A stretch of DNA of 64,000 bases from Aspidapion aeneum (lineage: Eukaryota; Arthropoda; Insecta; Coleoptera; Brentidae). Of this stretch, positions 35,549-46,908 are shown piece by piece; within the stretch, counting starts at the first letter, position 1, and every line of letters begins with the position of its first letter. Under the pieces are notes generated by a model. That model made no database searches and was not told the DNA's origin. It was given only the letters and a program-made list of their open reading frames with translations. The stretch spans positions 67,999,908-68,063,907 of the forward strand of contig OY755038.1 of assembly GCA_963576565.1 (NCBI GenBank), read 5' to 3'. The translations under genes and the position numbers were made by a program.

Positions 35549-36019
35549 TGTTTGCCCGCAGTTAGAAAAACGATAACTGCAGTGGACTGTATATATTTTA
35601 ATTAATGGAAGCGCGAACAAACATAAATATATTGATACGAAATCACGAAATAATTAAGGTCCATAGGTTAATTGCTGGTACCACACAACGGAAATCAGAA
35701 ACAAAGCACTCACCAGTTTGCAGCCAATTTCTCAACGTTCCAGGGGCCCCTTTCTGGGTCTAATGATGGCACCACGTAGCTGAAGGGCTGAAGTTTTCAG
35801 TTCTATGCTTCAGTACACCAAAATCGAGCACTTTCAAGTGTAGAAATTTGTAAATGTTGGAGAAAGTAAATTAACACGCCATTTTTTCGAGGCGGTAGAA
35901 AAGGATCTCACTGATTCTTGGTGCGCATGTCCAATGCGCGGAAAATGTACTCTGTTCGTCATCCAATTGTGTGGTTTTAAAATTTTAAAAACAATCGCGA
36001 AATTTAGCGGGAGCTAACA
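35549..36019 (-). repeat. BEL/Pao 5' LTR (minus-strand element)
   Basis: 471 bp with the same ends as the 3' LTR. Its outer end abuts the CTCTG duplication at 36,020-36,024. Confidence 0.9.
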
Positions 36020-36045
36020 CTCTGGCTTTCCAGATAAGTTTAGCC

Positions 36046-37085
36046 TTTTTACAAGCTTTTATTTAGCTTCAGATGTTCTGTCTAACTATCTAACTATCTA
36101 ACTATCTAATTATCTAACTATCTAACTATCTATCAAATCTTGTGAAGCGTTTTTGACACACTTCCCATTATCCGATTTGGATGAAATTTGGTACACACAT
36201 AGTGGTCCCATGACAATACAACATTAAGAAAAAAATATCCTCCCAACCTTACCCCCACCCTTTCTATAGAAAAATGTGTTTTTTACACACTTCCCGTTAT
36301 CCGATTTGGATAAAATTTGGTATACACATAGTGGTTCGATGATAATACAACAATAAGAAAAAATTATCCTTCCACCCCTACCCCCACCCCCTTCCATAGA
36401 AAAATTTGTTTTTGACCCACATCCCGTTTTCCGATTTGGATGAAATTTGGTATACATATAGTGATCTGATGACAATATAGTATTAGAAAAAATATATCCT
36501 CCCACCCCTACCCGCACCCCCTTTCATAGAAAAATGAGTTTTTGATACACTTCCCATTATCCGATTTGGTTGAAATTTGGTATTCACATAGTGGTTCGAT
36601 GACAATATAGCAATTAAAAATAAATATCCTCCCACCCCTACTCCCACCCCTACTCCCACCCCCTTCCATAGAAAATGCGTTTTTGACACCCTTCCCATTA
36701 TCCGATTTGGATGGAATTTGGTATATATATAGTGGTCCGATGACAATACAACATTGAAAAAAAAAATCCTACCACTCCTACCCCCACCCCCATCTATAGA
36801 AAAATGCGTTTTTGACACACTTCCCATTATCCGATTTGGATGAAATTTGGTATACATATAGTGGTCCGATGACAATACAACAATAATGAAAAAAAGTCCT
36901 TCCACCCCTACTCCCCATCCCCTTCCATAAAGAATGCGTTTTTGACACACTTCACTTCAAATGACATTTATAAAATTTGGTATATGCATAAAGGTCCGAA
37001 GGCAATACAGCCCAAAAAATATATTTCTACCTCTACCCCCACCCTCTCCTTCCCCAATAGAAAACTGAGTTTCCAAACAACTCAC
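36046..37085. repeat. CTAACTAT microsatellite plus ~130-bp tandem array (7-8 units)
   Basis: A short run of CTAACTAT units (about 36,080-36,135) leads into about seven units of ~130 bp. The CTTCCCATTATCC word recurs at about 36,161, 36,290, 36,420, 36,550, 36,691, 36,820 and 36,950. Each unit has GATTTGGATGAAATTTGGTA, then a C-rich ACCCCTACCCCCACCCC block. Two further units with the same leader are at 55,618-55,890, same orientation. Minus-strand frames of 97 and 155 codons here are translated repeat, not genes. Confidence 0.85.
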
Positions 37086-37465
37086 GATCAGCGATTTCAT
37101 TATAATCTAGAATAAACTCTTCTGTTCTGTTATTGAACAAATATTTTCATTTAATAGAGTAGATAGCTGAGACTAAAAAGTAGATAATAAATTGGTTAAA
37201 AAAAATTTCAGTCACAAGCTTTTATAAAATGCACTAAAAATTAAAAAATAATTTTCTAACATTCTAATATTATCATAATAATAAAAGCGATGGCCGCAAA
37301 TCAAAGCATAAGTTAATCTAAATTTGTGATCTAAACACTTAAAGAATATTAACATTGCAGGTCATCAAAGATATGTTTGATGTGCCGCAATGTTATGCTA
37401 TTGCCATACCTATGTCAGAAAAATGCTGAAATCTTGGGTCGGGTTGGGTGGGTTATACCTCCAAA
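37086..37465. other. A+T-rich spacer before the palindrome
   Basis: No feature recognised; decayed last repeat unit at the left edge. Confidence 0.5.
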
Positions 37466-38177
37466 TTCGGATGTCACAACGTTTTTTCATGTTTTTGGTA
37501 CAGTCCTAATGGGGAGGGCCCGGGTGTACCTAAATTAAATGGATGGCATAGCATACCATGATTCTGATGAAGAATACAGCAAAATTTTTAAAAAATTTTG
37601 ACGCCAAAATTTCCGTGTATATTGGCGCGAGTATATTCAAGAATCGATCCAATTGATATTCATCACTCTGTGACATCCAATGTATATTTTCATCTTAATT
37701 GCACGCACTTGTAACATCCGTCAAAGCGACAACCTTGCATTATGCCTATTTTATTAATTAAATTTGGTTTATTTTTTATTTTGGGGCGGCTATTGCTATG
37801 TGGCCCAGCGATTCACTTGACTTGCTTCTTTGTAAAAATATTTAAAAATGTTAGCATAATAAATAATGTTAGCTAGCTTATTGGGAACATAAATATAAAA
37901 TATAAATAAATATTTCTTCATGTACCTCAGAGCAAAAGTGAATTAACTAACGGACTTGGATAGGGACTTGACACTAGTTGTGAATTGCTATCTCCGTCCT
38001 CCTTTCTACCACGTACTTAAAGTCAGATGGGTAAAAAGAGCGCTAAATTTTAATCTAGCTACGTCAAAACGTACTGATTTATAATAGTATATTTTTAACT
38101 CTATTCAATGATTTTTTTACAAAAACAAATCTGCTGAATTAAATTAGAATTCTTATAAATCAATCAATACATACATA

Positions 38178-39887
38178 CCGGGTGGGCGAAAAAACAACCG
38201 CACAATTTTTTTTCATTATAACTTTTGAACTATACCATCGATTTTAATGGGACAAACTGCGCTTGGCAGAGAGAGTTTTGACTAATTATAATTATTTGTC
38301 AGCGATCTCAAAATCCAAGATGGCGGACAATATTAAAATGTACCCTTTAAAGATGCTGGTTTATTCTTATGTTGCAAACACGTTTGAATTATTTTTTTAA
38401 TTTAGTAGAAAAGCTGCGTTCTTGCGGCGCACAAGTTATGAATCAGCAAAATCGGTTTGATGGTTCTAAAAAAAATATTTTTGTTTCAACCATTGTTTTG
38501 AAAATTATATGATTGCCTTGCCAATCATGTCTGCATTTATTTCCTTACAAATTTATTACTACTGAACCTTTGACTTTGATGAAATAAAAAACATCCTGGT
38601 GAGAATTGATTGTTTTTTAAAGATCATTCAAAATTTATCGCCATCTTAAAATTTAAGATGGCGGACAGAATCATACTTGATTCTTAAAAATGGTGGGGTA
38701 TTCTTATTTTCTGGAAATATTTTAGATTTGTTTTTTAATTTATAGAAAAGCACTACTTTTCCCGCGCACAACAAGGTACAAATTAGCAAAATCGGTGTAT
38801 TGGTTCTCAAAAAGCCTATTTCTGTTTTCGTCATTGTGTTACAGATTATACGATTGCATTGCCAACCCTATCTGCATTCATTTCCTTATAAATCATTATT
38901 ACCAAACCGATTTTAGTGAAATAAAAAAAATGATGGTGAGAATTGATTGTTCTTTCAAAGTTATAATCGAAATTTGCCGCCATCCTAAAAGTTAAGATGT
39001 TGGACAGAACCATACTTGATCCTTCAAGGAGGCACTTTTATTCTTATTTTTCGAAAATGTTTTAGTTTTTTTTATTAATTTATTGGAAAGTACTACTTTT
39101 CTCCCGCTTAATAAAGTACAATTTAATAAAATCGGCGAAGTGGTTCTCACAAAATCTGATTTTGTACAATTGTTTTACAAGTTATGCGATTGCATTGGCA
39201 ATTAAATTGGTAGAATTTATAAGAAAATTAATGCAGACAGGATTGGCAATACAATCGTATAATCTCTAAAACAATGGTTGAAACAAAAATAGATATTTGG
39301 AGAACCACCACACTGATTTTAATAATTTTTACCTCGTTGTGTGGGGAAAAAGTAGTGCTTTTTCATAGATTAAAAAAAATCTAAAACATTTTCGGAAAAT
39401 AAGAATAAACACGCCATTTTAAAGAATCAAGAATAATTCTATCCGCCATCTTAAAATTTAAGATGGCGATAACTTTGATCATGATCTTAAAAAAGCAATC
39501 AATTCTCACCAGGATGTTGTTTATTTCCACTAACATCGGTAGTAATGAATTTATAAGTAAAATGCAGACATGAAAAATATTTTTTTATAGAACCACTGAA
39601 CCAATTTTGCTGAATCGTACCTTGTCGTGCCTGGCAAGAACGCAGCTTTCTTACTAATTTAAAAAAATTATTAGAACATATTCGCAACACAAGTATAAAC
39701 GAGCATTTTTGAAAAGTACATTTTAATTTCATCCGCCATCTTGGATTTTGAGATGGCAGACAAAAAATGATAAATTAGTCAAAACTCTAATTAATTCTTT
39801 GGCAAGTGCAGTTTGTCCCATTAATATCGATTGTATAGTTCAAAAGTTATAATAAAAAAAATGTCCAGGTTTTTTTGGCCCACCCTG
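38178..39887. mobile_element. Foldback transposon with TA target duplication, ~1.7 kb
   Basis: The ends are CCGGGTGGGC and GCCCACCCTG, flanked by TA on both sides, the duplication used by Tc1/mariner-type elements. The arms are long inverted repeats (38,178 to about 39,190 and back). The left arm has three ~335-bp units, each with AAGATGGCGGACA-type words (38,320, 38,654, 38,990); the right arm has about two. No transposase frame: short frames (62-77 codons) are reads of the arms. A half copy of the right arm, in reverse, lies at 55,175-55,618. Confidence 0.75.
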
Positions 39888-40433
39888 TAAAGGAAACGAG
39901 TTCAGAAACTGCTTAACCGATTTAATAGAACCCCCCCCCCCTAATTGCGCCTCTAATAGATTTATTTATTTCCAAGGAGTACCACATATAAGAAAAATTC
40001 AGAAGAATAATTTAGGTACCTAAAAAAAAGTAACATATGGGTTAGCCGATTTGGAAAAAAAATATAGATATAAAAGAAAAGAAAATGGGAAGAAATTTCT
40101 AGACTGAATAAAGAAAATCTTATATTTTTATTTTATATTATTTGCATAATAATTAAGGGCCTTAATTCTGCCAAAGTGGCGCCAGCGTCAGTAAATAAAA
40201 CATATCCAGCTAGCTATAGAGCTACATAATTTATCAAAAATTCGCTGAACATGATAAGTACCTAGTTCAGATTATCTAGATTTTTTTTTAAATTTAGGTA
40301 CTGTAGTCATAGATTTTACTGGAATATCGGCCATTTTTTGTGTACTGAGCAAAGCCGATTAGTAATCAGTTTCTATGTGACTATGCTTGGGGGTGCTTCG
40401 CACCTCCCTGTTTACGTCTTGGAGGTGCCCTAG

Positions 40434-40814
40434 CTAAGGACACTCATCGTAAAGGCAAGCCTTATAGGAAGCGAAGCTAACGTCAAGCTTTCTATTTTTT
40501 GGTTATTATTTTTGACATGTTTTCCTCGGTTTCCCATTGGCGGTTCTGTTTTATTTTGAAGATGTTGTTTTACACAGTATAAAGGTACCTAAACTATATA
40601 TATTTATGTAATTAAAAAGTTATGCTGCAAACTATCTTAAAACTGTATCATTATTAAATAGATCTTTAGAGTGTGTTAAAACCACATTTTTAAAATAACA
40701 ACGAGCCGCCAATGCGAAACCGAGGAAAACATGTCAGAAATTATAACCAAAAAATATAAAATCAGAGTTAGGCTTCGCTACCTGTAAAGCTTGCTTGACG
40801 ATGAGTGATCTTAG
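40434..40814. mobile_element. MITE, 381 bp, with 6-bp target duplication
   Basis: Flanked by CCCTAG (40,428-40,433 and 40,815-40,820). The ends CTAAGGACACTCATCG and CGATGAGTGATCTTAG are inverted repeats, and the body is palindromic, with ATGTTTTCCTCGGTTTC and its complement. The opposite palindrome arm keeps the empty site with a single CCCTAG (53,893-53,898). A half copy is at about 59,478-59,590. No coding capacity; the 73-codon minus frame is chance. Confidence 0.85.
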
Positions 40815-41184
40815 CCCTAGGCCCTTACTACTCCCGTAGTAGGCGCCCCTGTAGGTATTATATTTTTGCAAACTGCCGGTCCGCAATCGGCCAGCCCTGG
40901 GCTGAGTTGAGTATGTATACTTCGATTTAAATTCGTCTCTCTGTGGCCTCCACACTTACATAATTATGTTTTCGTTTTATTTGTGACCCCGCGTAGAAAT
41001 CGAGCAAAAGCTGTTCCGGCAAAGTTTTTTTTGTTTTTAATCAAAGTTTATTGAATTTAAAGGTAAGTAGATCTGAGGACACGGCAGTGCCTCGCCAGGT
41101 TCGCGCGCCGTAACCATCTTTTCTTAAAACATTTCAGCCGATATTTGACCTACCTAAAACTCTACTTCGGAATGAGCTACTGTA

Positions 41185-42290
41185 CTTCCAGACCCGCTAC
41201 AAAGCTGAAATTTGGAAGACTGATAGAAATTGTGACCAAACCCCTGAAAAAAATCATAAAACCCCAAAATTTTAATTTACTCCCCTCCCCTATATATTAA
41301 AATTTATGTAAAAGTGGCATCGCCCACTTCCAGAAATGCCAGAGAGTTGAGCTTTGGCAGACTGATAGGACCTATGATAAAACTATAGGAGAAAATCAAA
41401 AAACCCCAAAATTTTAATTTACTCCCCTCTCCTATACATTTAAAGTTATGTAAAAGTAGCATGGCCCACTTCCAGAAATGCTAGAGAGTTGAGCTTTGGC
41501 AGACTGAAAGAACTATGATAAAACTATAGGCAAAAATTAAAACACTTTAAAATTCACATTTACTTCCCTCCCCTATAAATGTAAAGTTAAGTAAAAGTAA
41601 CATTGCCTACTTCCAGACATGCTAGAGAGCTGAGCTTTGGAAGACCGATAGTAACTATGATAAAGTTATAGAAAAAAATTAAAAGACCCCAAAATTCTAA
41701 TTTACTTCCTTCCCCTATAAATGTAAAATTATGTAAAAGCAACACTGTCCACTTCCAGAAACGCTAGAGAGTTGAACTTTTTAAGACTGAGACAATATGA
41801 TAAAACTATATGAAAAAATTTAAAAACTCCAACATTTTAATTTACTTCCCTCTCCTATAAATGTCAATTTATATTAAACTAACATTGCCCACTTCCAGAA
41901 ACGCTAGAGAGCTGAGCATTGGAATGCTGATAGAAATTATGATAAAACCATGGGAAAAAAATTAAAAAGTCCAATATTTTCATTTACTCTCCTCTCCTAA
42001 AAATGTAAAGTTATGTAAAAGTAAGATTACCCACTTCCAGAAACGCTAGAGAGCTGAGCATTGGAAGACTGATAGGAACTATGATAAAACTATAGGATAA
42101 AATTTAAAAACACGACAATTTTAATTTATTTCCCTCCTTTATACATGTAAAAGTAACATTGTGCACTTTCAGAAACGCTAGAGAGCTGAGCTTTGGAAGG
42201 CTGATGGGAACTACGATAAAACCATGGAAAAAAATTAAAAAACCTTAAAAATTTAAGTAAGGCATTGCAAAAATTTTGAACAATATTCCG
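41185..42290. repeat. ~141-bp tandem array, left arm (about 8 units)
   Basis: The word CTTCCAGAAACGCTAGAGAG recurs at about 41,185, 41,327, 41,468, 41,611, 41,752, 41,893, 42,034 and 42,168. Each unit has GAGCTTTGGAAGACTGATAG and a C-rich ACTCCCCTCCCCTATA block. Mirrored in the right arm at 52,440-53,370. Confidence 0.9.
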
Positions 42291-42324
42291 CATGTTTTAT
42301 TACTTTAAAAATTAAGTATTATCG

Positions 42325-42475
42325 AATTCCTTTAAAAAAGAAGTGAAATCATAACAAAAACATTTCATGTAAAAAAAAAGCCAAGTACGCGAAAATGGCA
42401 TTCCGTAAAAAGAATGGAGATAAAAGTAAAGCCAAGTTCTCCAATACAAATTTTAAAACGAAAAGTTCAGACAGA
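42325..42475. repeat. Fragment of foldback element 1
   Basis: Matches the left arm at 16-150, including GCCAAGTACGCGAAAATGGC, then runs into a short GACA-rich tract (42,470-42,490). Present only in the left palindrome arm. Confidence 0.75.
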
Positions 42476-42535
42476 TAGACAGACAGATGGCGCAACAAAA
42501 AAGTTTCAAAATCATCTGAAACGCAAAGATATATA

Positions 42536-42571
42536 AGCTCACACTACTATAGTATAGTAGTCGTGTGAGCT
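42536..42571. repeat. AGCTCACAC hairpin, copy 1
   Basis: AGCTCACACTACTATAG followed by its imperfect complement ending CGTGTGAGCT, a ~36-nt palindrome. Related hairpins are at 45,384-45,424, 52,393-52,428 and 62,671-62,711; a version at 46,292-46,700 is split by a MITE. Confidence 0.7.
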
Positions 42572-44399
42572 AAAATCGTGGGGCGCTTTGTGCCATATTT
42601 TCTCTCTATATCGAGAGCCCGACGTTTTTTTCACAATAATACTAGTATTTTTCGTTCATTATTGTTTTCAACTAATATTAAGAATTATTTTTAACTGTTT
42701 AGTTTGAAGCGTGTTTTTTAGTTTTTTTAACTATATTTATTGTTTACTTTTTAGTTTAATGTTTAAAATACACTCAAAGTAATTTTTTTTTAGTTTTTGA
42801 GCCATGGTGAAACCTGGCCGTTACAACCAAATTTAAAAAATACATTAAATCACAGACTTCACAAAATCTATAAAACATTACTAAAATTTCAAAAAATAAC
42901 TTTTTTTACATAGGTACTTACATACGTTCTCCAATATTCAATGCATAAATAATGTAAAATTCAGGAGTTTCTCAATGAAATCAAATGTCTCAAATGTTGT
43001 TCCTAATTTCAAAACTTCTTAAAATGCGATTTTCTCAAAACTAAATTTTTGACTGTGTATGTTGCCAGTATATCGATGATTTATTTTTACAATAATACTA
43101 GTAATAATAAAAATAAATTATCCTGATCAGGATAATGACAAAAACTTAATAAGGAATATTTCTTGTGTGGAGGGAAGCGAGACCTCATTAAGCCGTATTT
43201 TAACCTATTTTATTGTTTTATTCCTAATATAGGAAAAATGTCTGCGAAATTTATTAATCTTGGCGTTGTCACCGGTTCTTGATAAGTGTATACAAAGTCT
43301 AAATTAAATTTGTTCGTTTTTGCAAAATTCTTAGGCTTGGGGGGAGGGGGGCGGGTCCCCGAAGTACCCCCAAGGGTGCGCCTGGAAAATTATTGTATTG
43401 TCACCGGTTCTTGATAAGTGTACAAAGTTTAAATTAAATCTATTCGTTTAAAGTAGGTCAAAATCTAGTCCAAAGGAGTCAGTTACAAACATACATACCT
43501 ACCTACAAACATACAGGTGAAGCTAATAAAAGCGTGTTAAAAATAAGAAATTACAAAATACGAAAACTTTTATTTAAAACTTGTTAATTCCCCAAAATTT
43601 TTATTCTGGTAACGGAGTTTTCAGAAATTAATTAAATCTGATTTGAAAAAAAAATAAAGCGACCTAAACACCCAGAACAACTGCGTTTTTCAGATGGCTG
43701 TACATAAGTTAAAAAATTTCAAGGTAAAAGGCAGAAAAGACATTTCGATATAGTAAGCCGATTTTAATGTGCAGCTAAAGGTTTTTCAAAAGTCCGAAGA
43801 ACCGAACCGAACCGGATAAACATACATACAAACAAACAATGTCACAAAATATTATCTTAAAAAAAAATCCGTCGAACATAATATAGTCCAACTTATACCC
43901 ATTTGTAACGACGTCATTTTTGTTTATCTTTGTTTAGTATATTATAAACAGCGGTGACAATAAACTTTTTAAAAAAAGTAGTGTCTATGATTCAAATAGG
44001 TAGGTAATTGTTTCTGTGAAGTATCCGTCACTGTTAATCAAAAAACATTAATTGGCAAAAATATCTACGCCATACGTTTTTTTCTCAACTGGTGACGTCA
44101 TTACAAATGCGTATATGTTAGACTGTAGCTTTCCTAGCTTTTGCTGCACGTACTAGAAAAGTAAAAATTGGGACTGATAAAAACTGAAGTCCAAAAAGAT
44201 AATGGGAGTTACATACAAAAACGGACAACTTTTATCTAATTTGACCTACAAACTGTGAATATAGGGTACAATAATTAATAATAGGCTCATTATTTTTCAA
44301 CTAAATTTAACTAAAGTTAAGTTAAATAGATAAGGAATTTTTAAATCTAGTCAGATAAAATTTAATCTGACGAGTTTTTTTAACGTTAAATTGCCCGAT

Positions 44400-44815
44400 T
44401 TGAATGAAATTTGGTACCTAGGCTGGGTCTTGGGTCGAGATGGTTCCGTTTAAAAATGAACAAAATCCACCAGCCAAAAGCCAAATAAAAGGGTGGGGGT
44501 AGATTTTAAAAATTGGAGTTTATGTGATATCGAACGAAAGGTAATTGAGTCTGCAGTTAAACAAAATACATTTTAGTTTATTTTAAAAAAAGGGTGGGGA
44601 TAAATGTCAAAAATTAGAGTTTAAATGAAAATATAGCTTGTGTGGTATTAAACGAAAGGTAATTGAGTCTGGCGTTAAACAAATACATTTTAGTTAAAAA
44701 AAAGGTGGGGGTAAATTTAAAAAATTAGAGTTTAGGTCAAAAGATGGTTTGTGTGGTATCAAACGAAAGGTATTTGAGTCTGGAGTTGAATAAAATATAT
44801 TACAGTTTTTAGTTG
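44400..44815. repeat. GATTTGAATGAAATTTGG module plus ~115-bp tandem units (3)
   Basis: Begins with CCCGATTTGAATGAAATTTG and CCTAGGCTGGGTCTTGGG, then three units of AAAGGGTGGGGGTA...AACGAAAGGTAATTGAGTCTG. Inverted copies are in the right arm (50,330-50,650) and at 62,715-63,180, where the module ends in the (GACA)n run. Confidence 0.8.
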
Positions 44816-44945
44816 TACTGTAATAAATAAGTTTAAATTCGGATCATTTAACTATAGCAATAACCAATATTGCTGCGCTTGCACTAATTTCGTCTATAAA
44901 AGCCGATGCTGGATAATACCGGCATCACTCTAGCAAGTGATCAAC

Positions 44946-45060
44946 CCAGTATACTACTGAAATACGTGGTCCCTACTAAACACACCCAGTACACCACTGA
45001 AATACGTGGTCCCTACGAACCCAGTACACCACTGAAATAATGTGGTCCCTAGTTAACATA
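44946..45060. repeat. Short tandem repeat, 3 units of about 40 bp
   Basis: CCCAGTACACCACTGAAATA followed by CGTGGTCCCTA, three times. Mirrored in the right arm at about 50,110-50,225. Confidence 0.8.
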
Positions 45061-45657
45061 CCTAAGTAAAACCTCACTATGGTGGTTACGCTTTATGGCC
45101 CATAAGGCCAACTCTCTACGGCCTATAAGGTCTATTTCTTATGGCCCCTAGGTCAACTCTCTCCAGCCAGCATCCCTCTTTTTACATTATTTAATTATTA
45201 ATAGCAATAACCCCTATTCCTGTTAATCTGTTTTCTTATATAAAATACATGTATAAATGTGGATTCTTTATACTTAATTTTCATATTCCCCTAAATCCCT
45301 CAGTCACAAGGGCACTAAATAACAAACCTTGTGATATATATGGTAGAGATACCCCTTGTCACAAATATAAACTTGACAATATTAGCTTACACGTACACTA
45401 TAATTAAAGTACCTAGTGTGAGCGTAGGTGCTCATATATTAGCAGAGTATTTTTTTTAGTCCTTGCCGTATATTCATCTTGTAAACCTATTATGACATCA
45501 ATAACGTGCTTGTATATTTTATTTGTTATTTTCTTCCCCGTGACATCCAGTGTATATTTTTCTTATTTGCATACATATACCTGTAACATAATATTTGCAA
45601 ACATTTGTGACATCCATAACGTGTTTGTATATTTTATTTGTTATTTGTTTCCTCGTG

Positions 45658-45679
45658 TGTCACAAGATACAACGGTCGA

Positions 45680-45735
<56 letters not shown>

Positions 45736-45757
45736 TCGACCGTTGTATCTTGTGACA
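45658..45757. repeat. (TA)n hairpin with 23-bp perfect flanking arms
   Basis: The 23 bases before the TA run (45,658-45,680, TGTCACAAGATAC...GGTCGAG) are the exact reverse complement of the 23 bases after it (45,735-45,757). With the self-complementary TA run this could form a ~100-nt hairpin or cruciform. Confidence 0.9.
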
Positions 45758-46309
45758 TCCAGCAAAAAGTCGGTTTTTGTGACATCCACTTTAAAACCTG
45801 GTGTTATCCAAAAATAAAAAATATGAAATGTAATAAAAAATATTTTATTTTTAATTCCTTAAAAATATTTGTATAAACTCACAAATTTAGAAATCAAATT
45901 TTTCATATCTTTGTGGCGTCCATTGTATATACAAAAAATTTTGACGTTGTAACATCCCTAAATATTTGTGTTAACTTGTGACATCCAGCAATGTTGCCAA
46001 TGTTTCATAAAAATAACGGATGTAACAAGTACCTCTATAAAAATAAGAAATATACACTGGATGTCACGAGGAAACAAATAACAAATAAAATATACAAACA
46101 CGTTATGGATGTCACAAATGTGTGCAAATATGTTACAGGTATATGTATGCAAATAAGAAAAATATACAGTGGATGTCACGGGGAAGAAAATAACAAATAA
46201 AATATACAAGCACGTTATTGATGTCATAATAGGCTTACAATATGAATATACGGCAAGGACTAAAAAAAATACTCTGCTAATATATGGGCACCTAAGCTCA
46301 CACTAGGTA

Positions 46310-46664
46310 GAGACCCTGTATGTATGACATATTTTTACTAAAGAGAGACGCGACAAACCCATCAATCACTGAAATTAAAATTTTTTGGTTATGTTATTTT
46401 CTTGCCAAATTCATTGGCGTTTCACTTAACTAATTTAAATGTTCAGCAGTGAGTGACATCAATCATCATGCAAATATAAACAAACATGTTTGTCGGTCAC
46501 CCCCTGTATAGTTTTTGTTAAAAATCATTTATTTTTATCTTCCGACGCTTATGAATTGACAAGGACAAAAGGTGCATCTCTCTCTAAACATGGCTAGAGT
46601 ATAGAGGACCGATATTTTCATCCTTTGATTTTGACTTATATGTAATACATACAGGGTCTCTAAT
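46310..46664. mobile_element. MITE, ~355 bp, with 8-bp target duplication
   Basis: Terminal inverted repeat GAGACCCTGTATGTATKAC (18 of 19 match). Flanked by ACTAGGTA at 46,302-46,309 and 46,665-46,672. The related hairpin at 62,671 keeps one uninterrupted ACTAGGTA and serves as an empty-site comparison. An 8-bp duplication suggests the hAT type; the right end has an extra TAAT outside the inverted repeat. No coding capacity. Confidence 0.75.
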
Positions 46665-46701
46665 ACTAGGTACTTTAATTATAGTGTACGTGTAAGCTAA
46701 T

Positions 46702-46908
46702 ATCACGGATCGCCTAACAAACAGATAGGGAACTCAGGTGGTGGGGGGTGCTACGCGCATCTTTCACGCAGCCTGCCATGTTGGGGTCAACCACTCCAGA
46801 GGCCCATTCTGTATTTTAATATTTTTTAAACTTTTAGTACGTGTTGAGCGTTAGTGGTGTGTAGATGTGATTGTTGTGTTTGATATATGTGATTTTTGAT
46901 TTTAAACA
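46702..46908. other. Short G+C-richer spacer
   Basis: Contains CACGGATCGCCTAACAAACAG (the start resembles the complement of 49,940-49,985) and a GTGGGGGGTGCTACGCGC stretch. Nothing coding recognised. Confidence 0.4.

Larger units (their letters stand above)
29239..36019 (-). mobile_element. BEL/Pao LTR retrotransposon, complete but disabled
   Basis: 6781 bp between perfect 5-bp target duplications CTCTG (29,234-29,238 and 36,020-36,024), the usual BEL/Pao length. LTRs of 468 and 471 bp differ at about 8 substitutions plus one small indel (near 1.7%). Order on the minus strand: LTR, candidate primer site, gag-protease-RT, RNase H, integrase, purine tract, LTR. At least four in-frame stops and one frameshift interrupt the single long frame, and key residues in protease and integrase are changed, so it cannot move by itself. 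Confidence 0.95.
37466..45110. repeat. Left arm of a giant imperfect palindrome
   Basis: Reads as the reverse complement of about 50,004-56,555. Anchors: 37,466/56,555 (CCGAATTTGGATGTCAC); 37,670/56,340 (GTGACATCCAATGTATATT); 40,150-40,430/53,900-54,190; 41,185-42,290/52,440-53,370; 43,350/51,440 (GGTCCCCGAAGTACCCC region); 44,950-45,110/50,004-50,230. The arms differ by insertions: the 1.7-kb foldback, the 381-bp MITE and about 270 bp near 42,260-42,530 are left-only or longer here; about 740 bp (54,400-55,140) is right-only. Similarity is roughly 85-90% by eye. No gene inside. Confidence 0.85.
45384..46701. repeat. Inner palindrome in the spacer
   Basis: 45,384-45,655 and 46,040-46,309 plus 46,665-46,701 are reverse complements (for example GTCCTTGCCGTATATTCAT and its complement). 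The right side is interrupted by the 355-bp MITE at 46,310. Both arms carry several GTGACATCC/GGATGTCAC words. The centre holds the (TA)n hairpin (45,658-45,757) and further GTGACATCC copies at 45,779 and 45,978. No gene: the 87-93-codon frames are Ile-Tyr repeats from (TA)n. Confidence 0.85.

Noticed and set aside
36224..36950. Two minus-strand frames of 97 and 155 codons with repeating K-F-H-P-N-R-like segments
   Set aside because: They are translations of the ~130-bp tandem array; the apparent protein repeats follow the DNA period and include no start or family signal.
45492..45876. 87-93-codon frames with long Ile-Tyr runs, also at 56,541-56,753
   Set aside because: Produced by (TA)n microsatellites.
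45384..46309. CRISPR-like array of short direct repeats with spacers (GTGACATCC words)
   Set aside because: Spacing is irregular, words occur in both orientations, and the setting is an insect-type genome; they are subterminal motif copies, not CRISPR.
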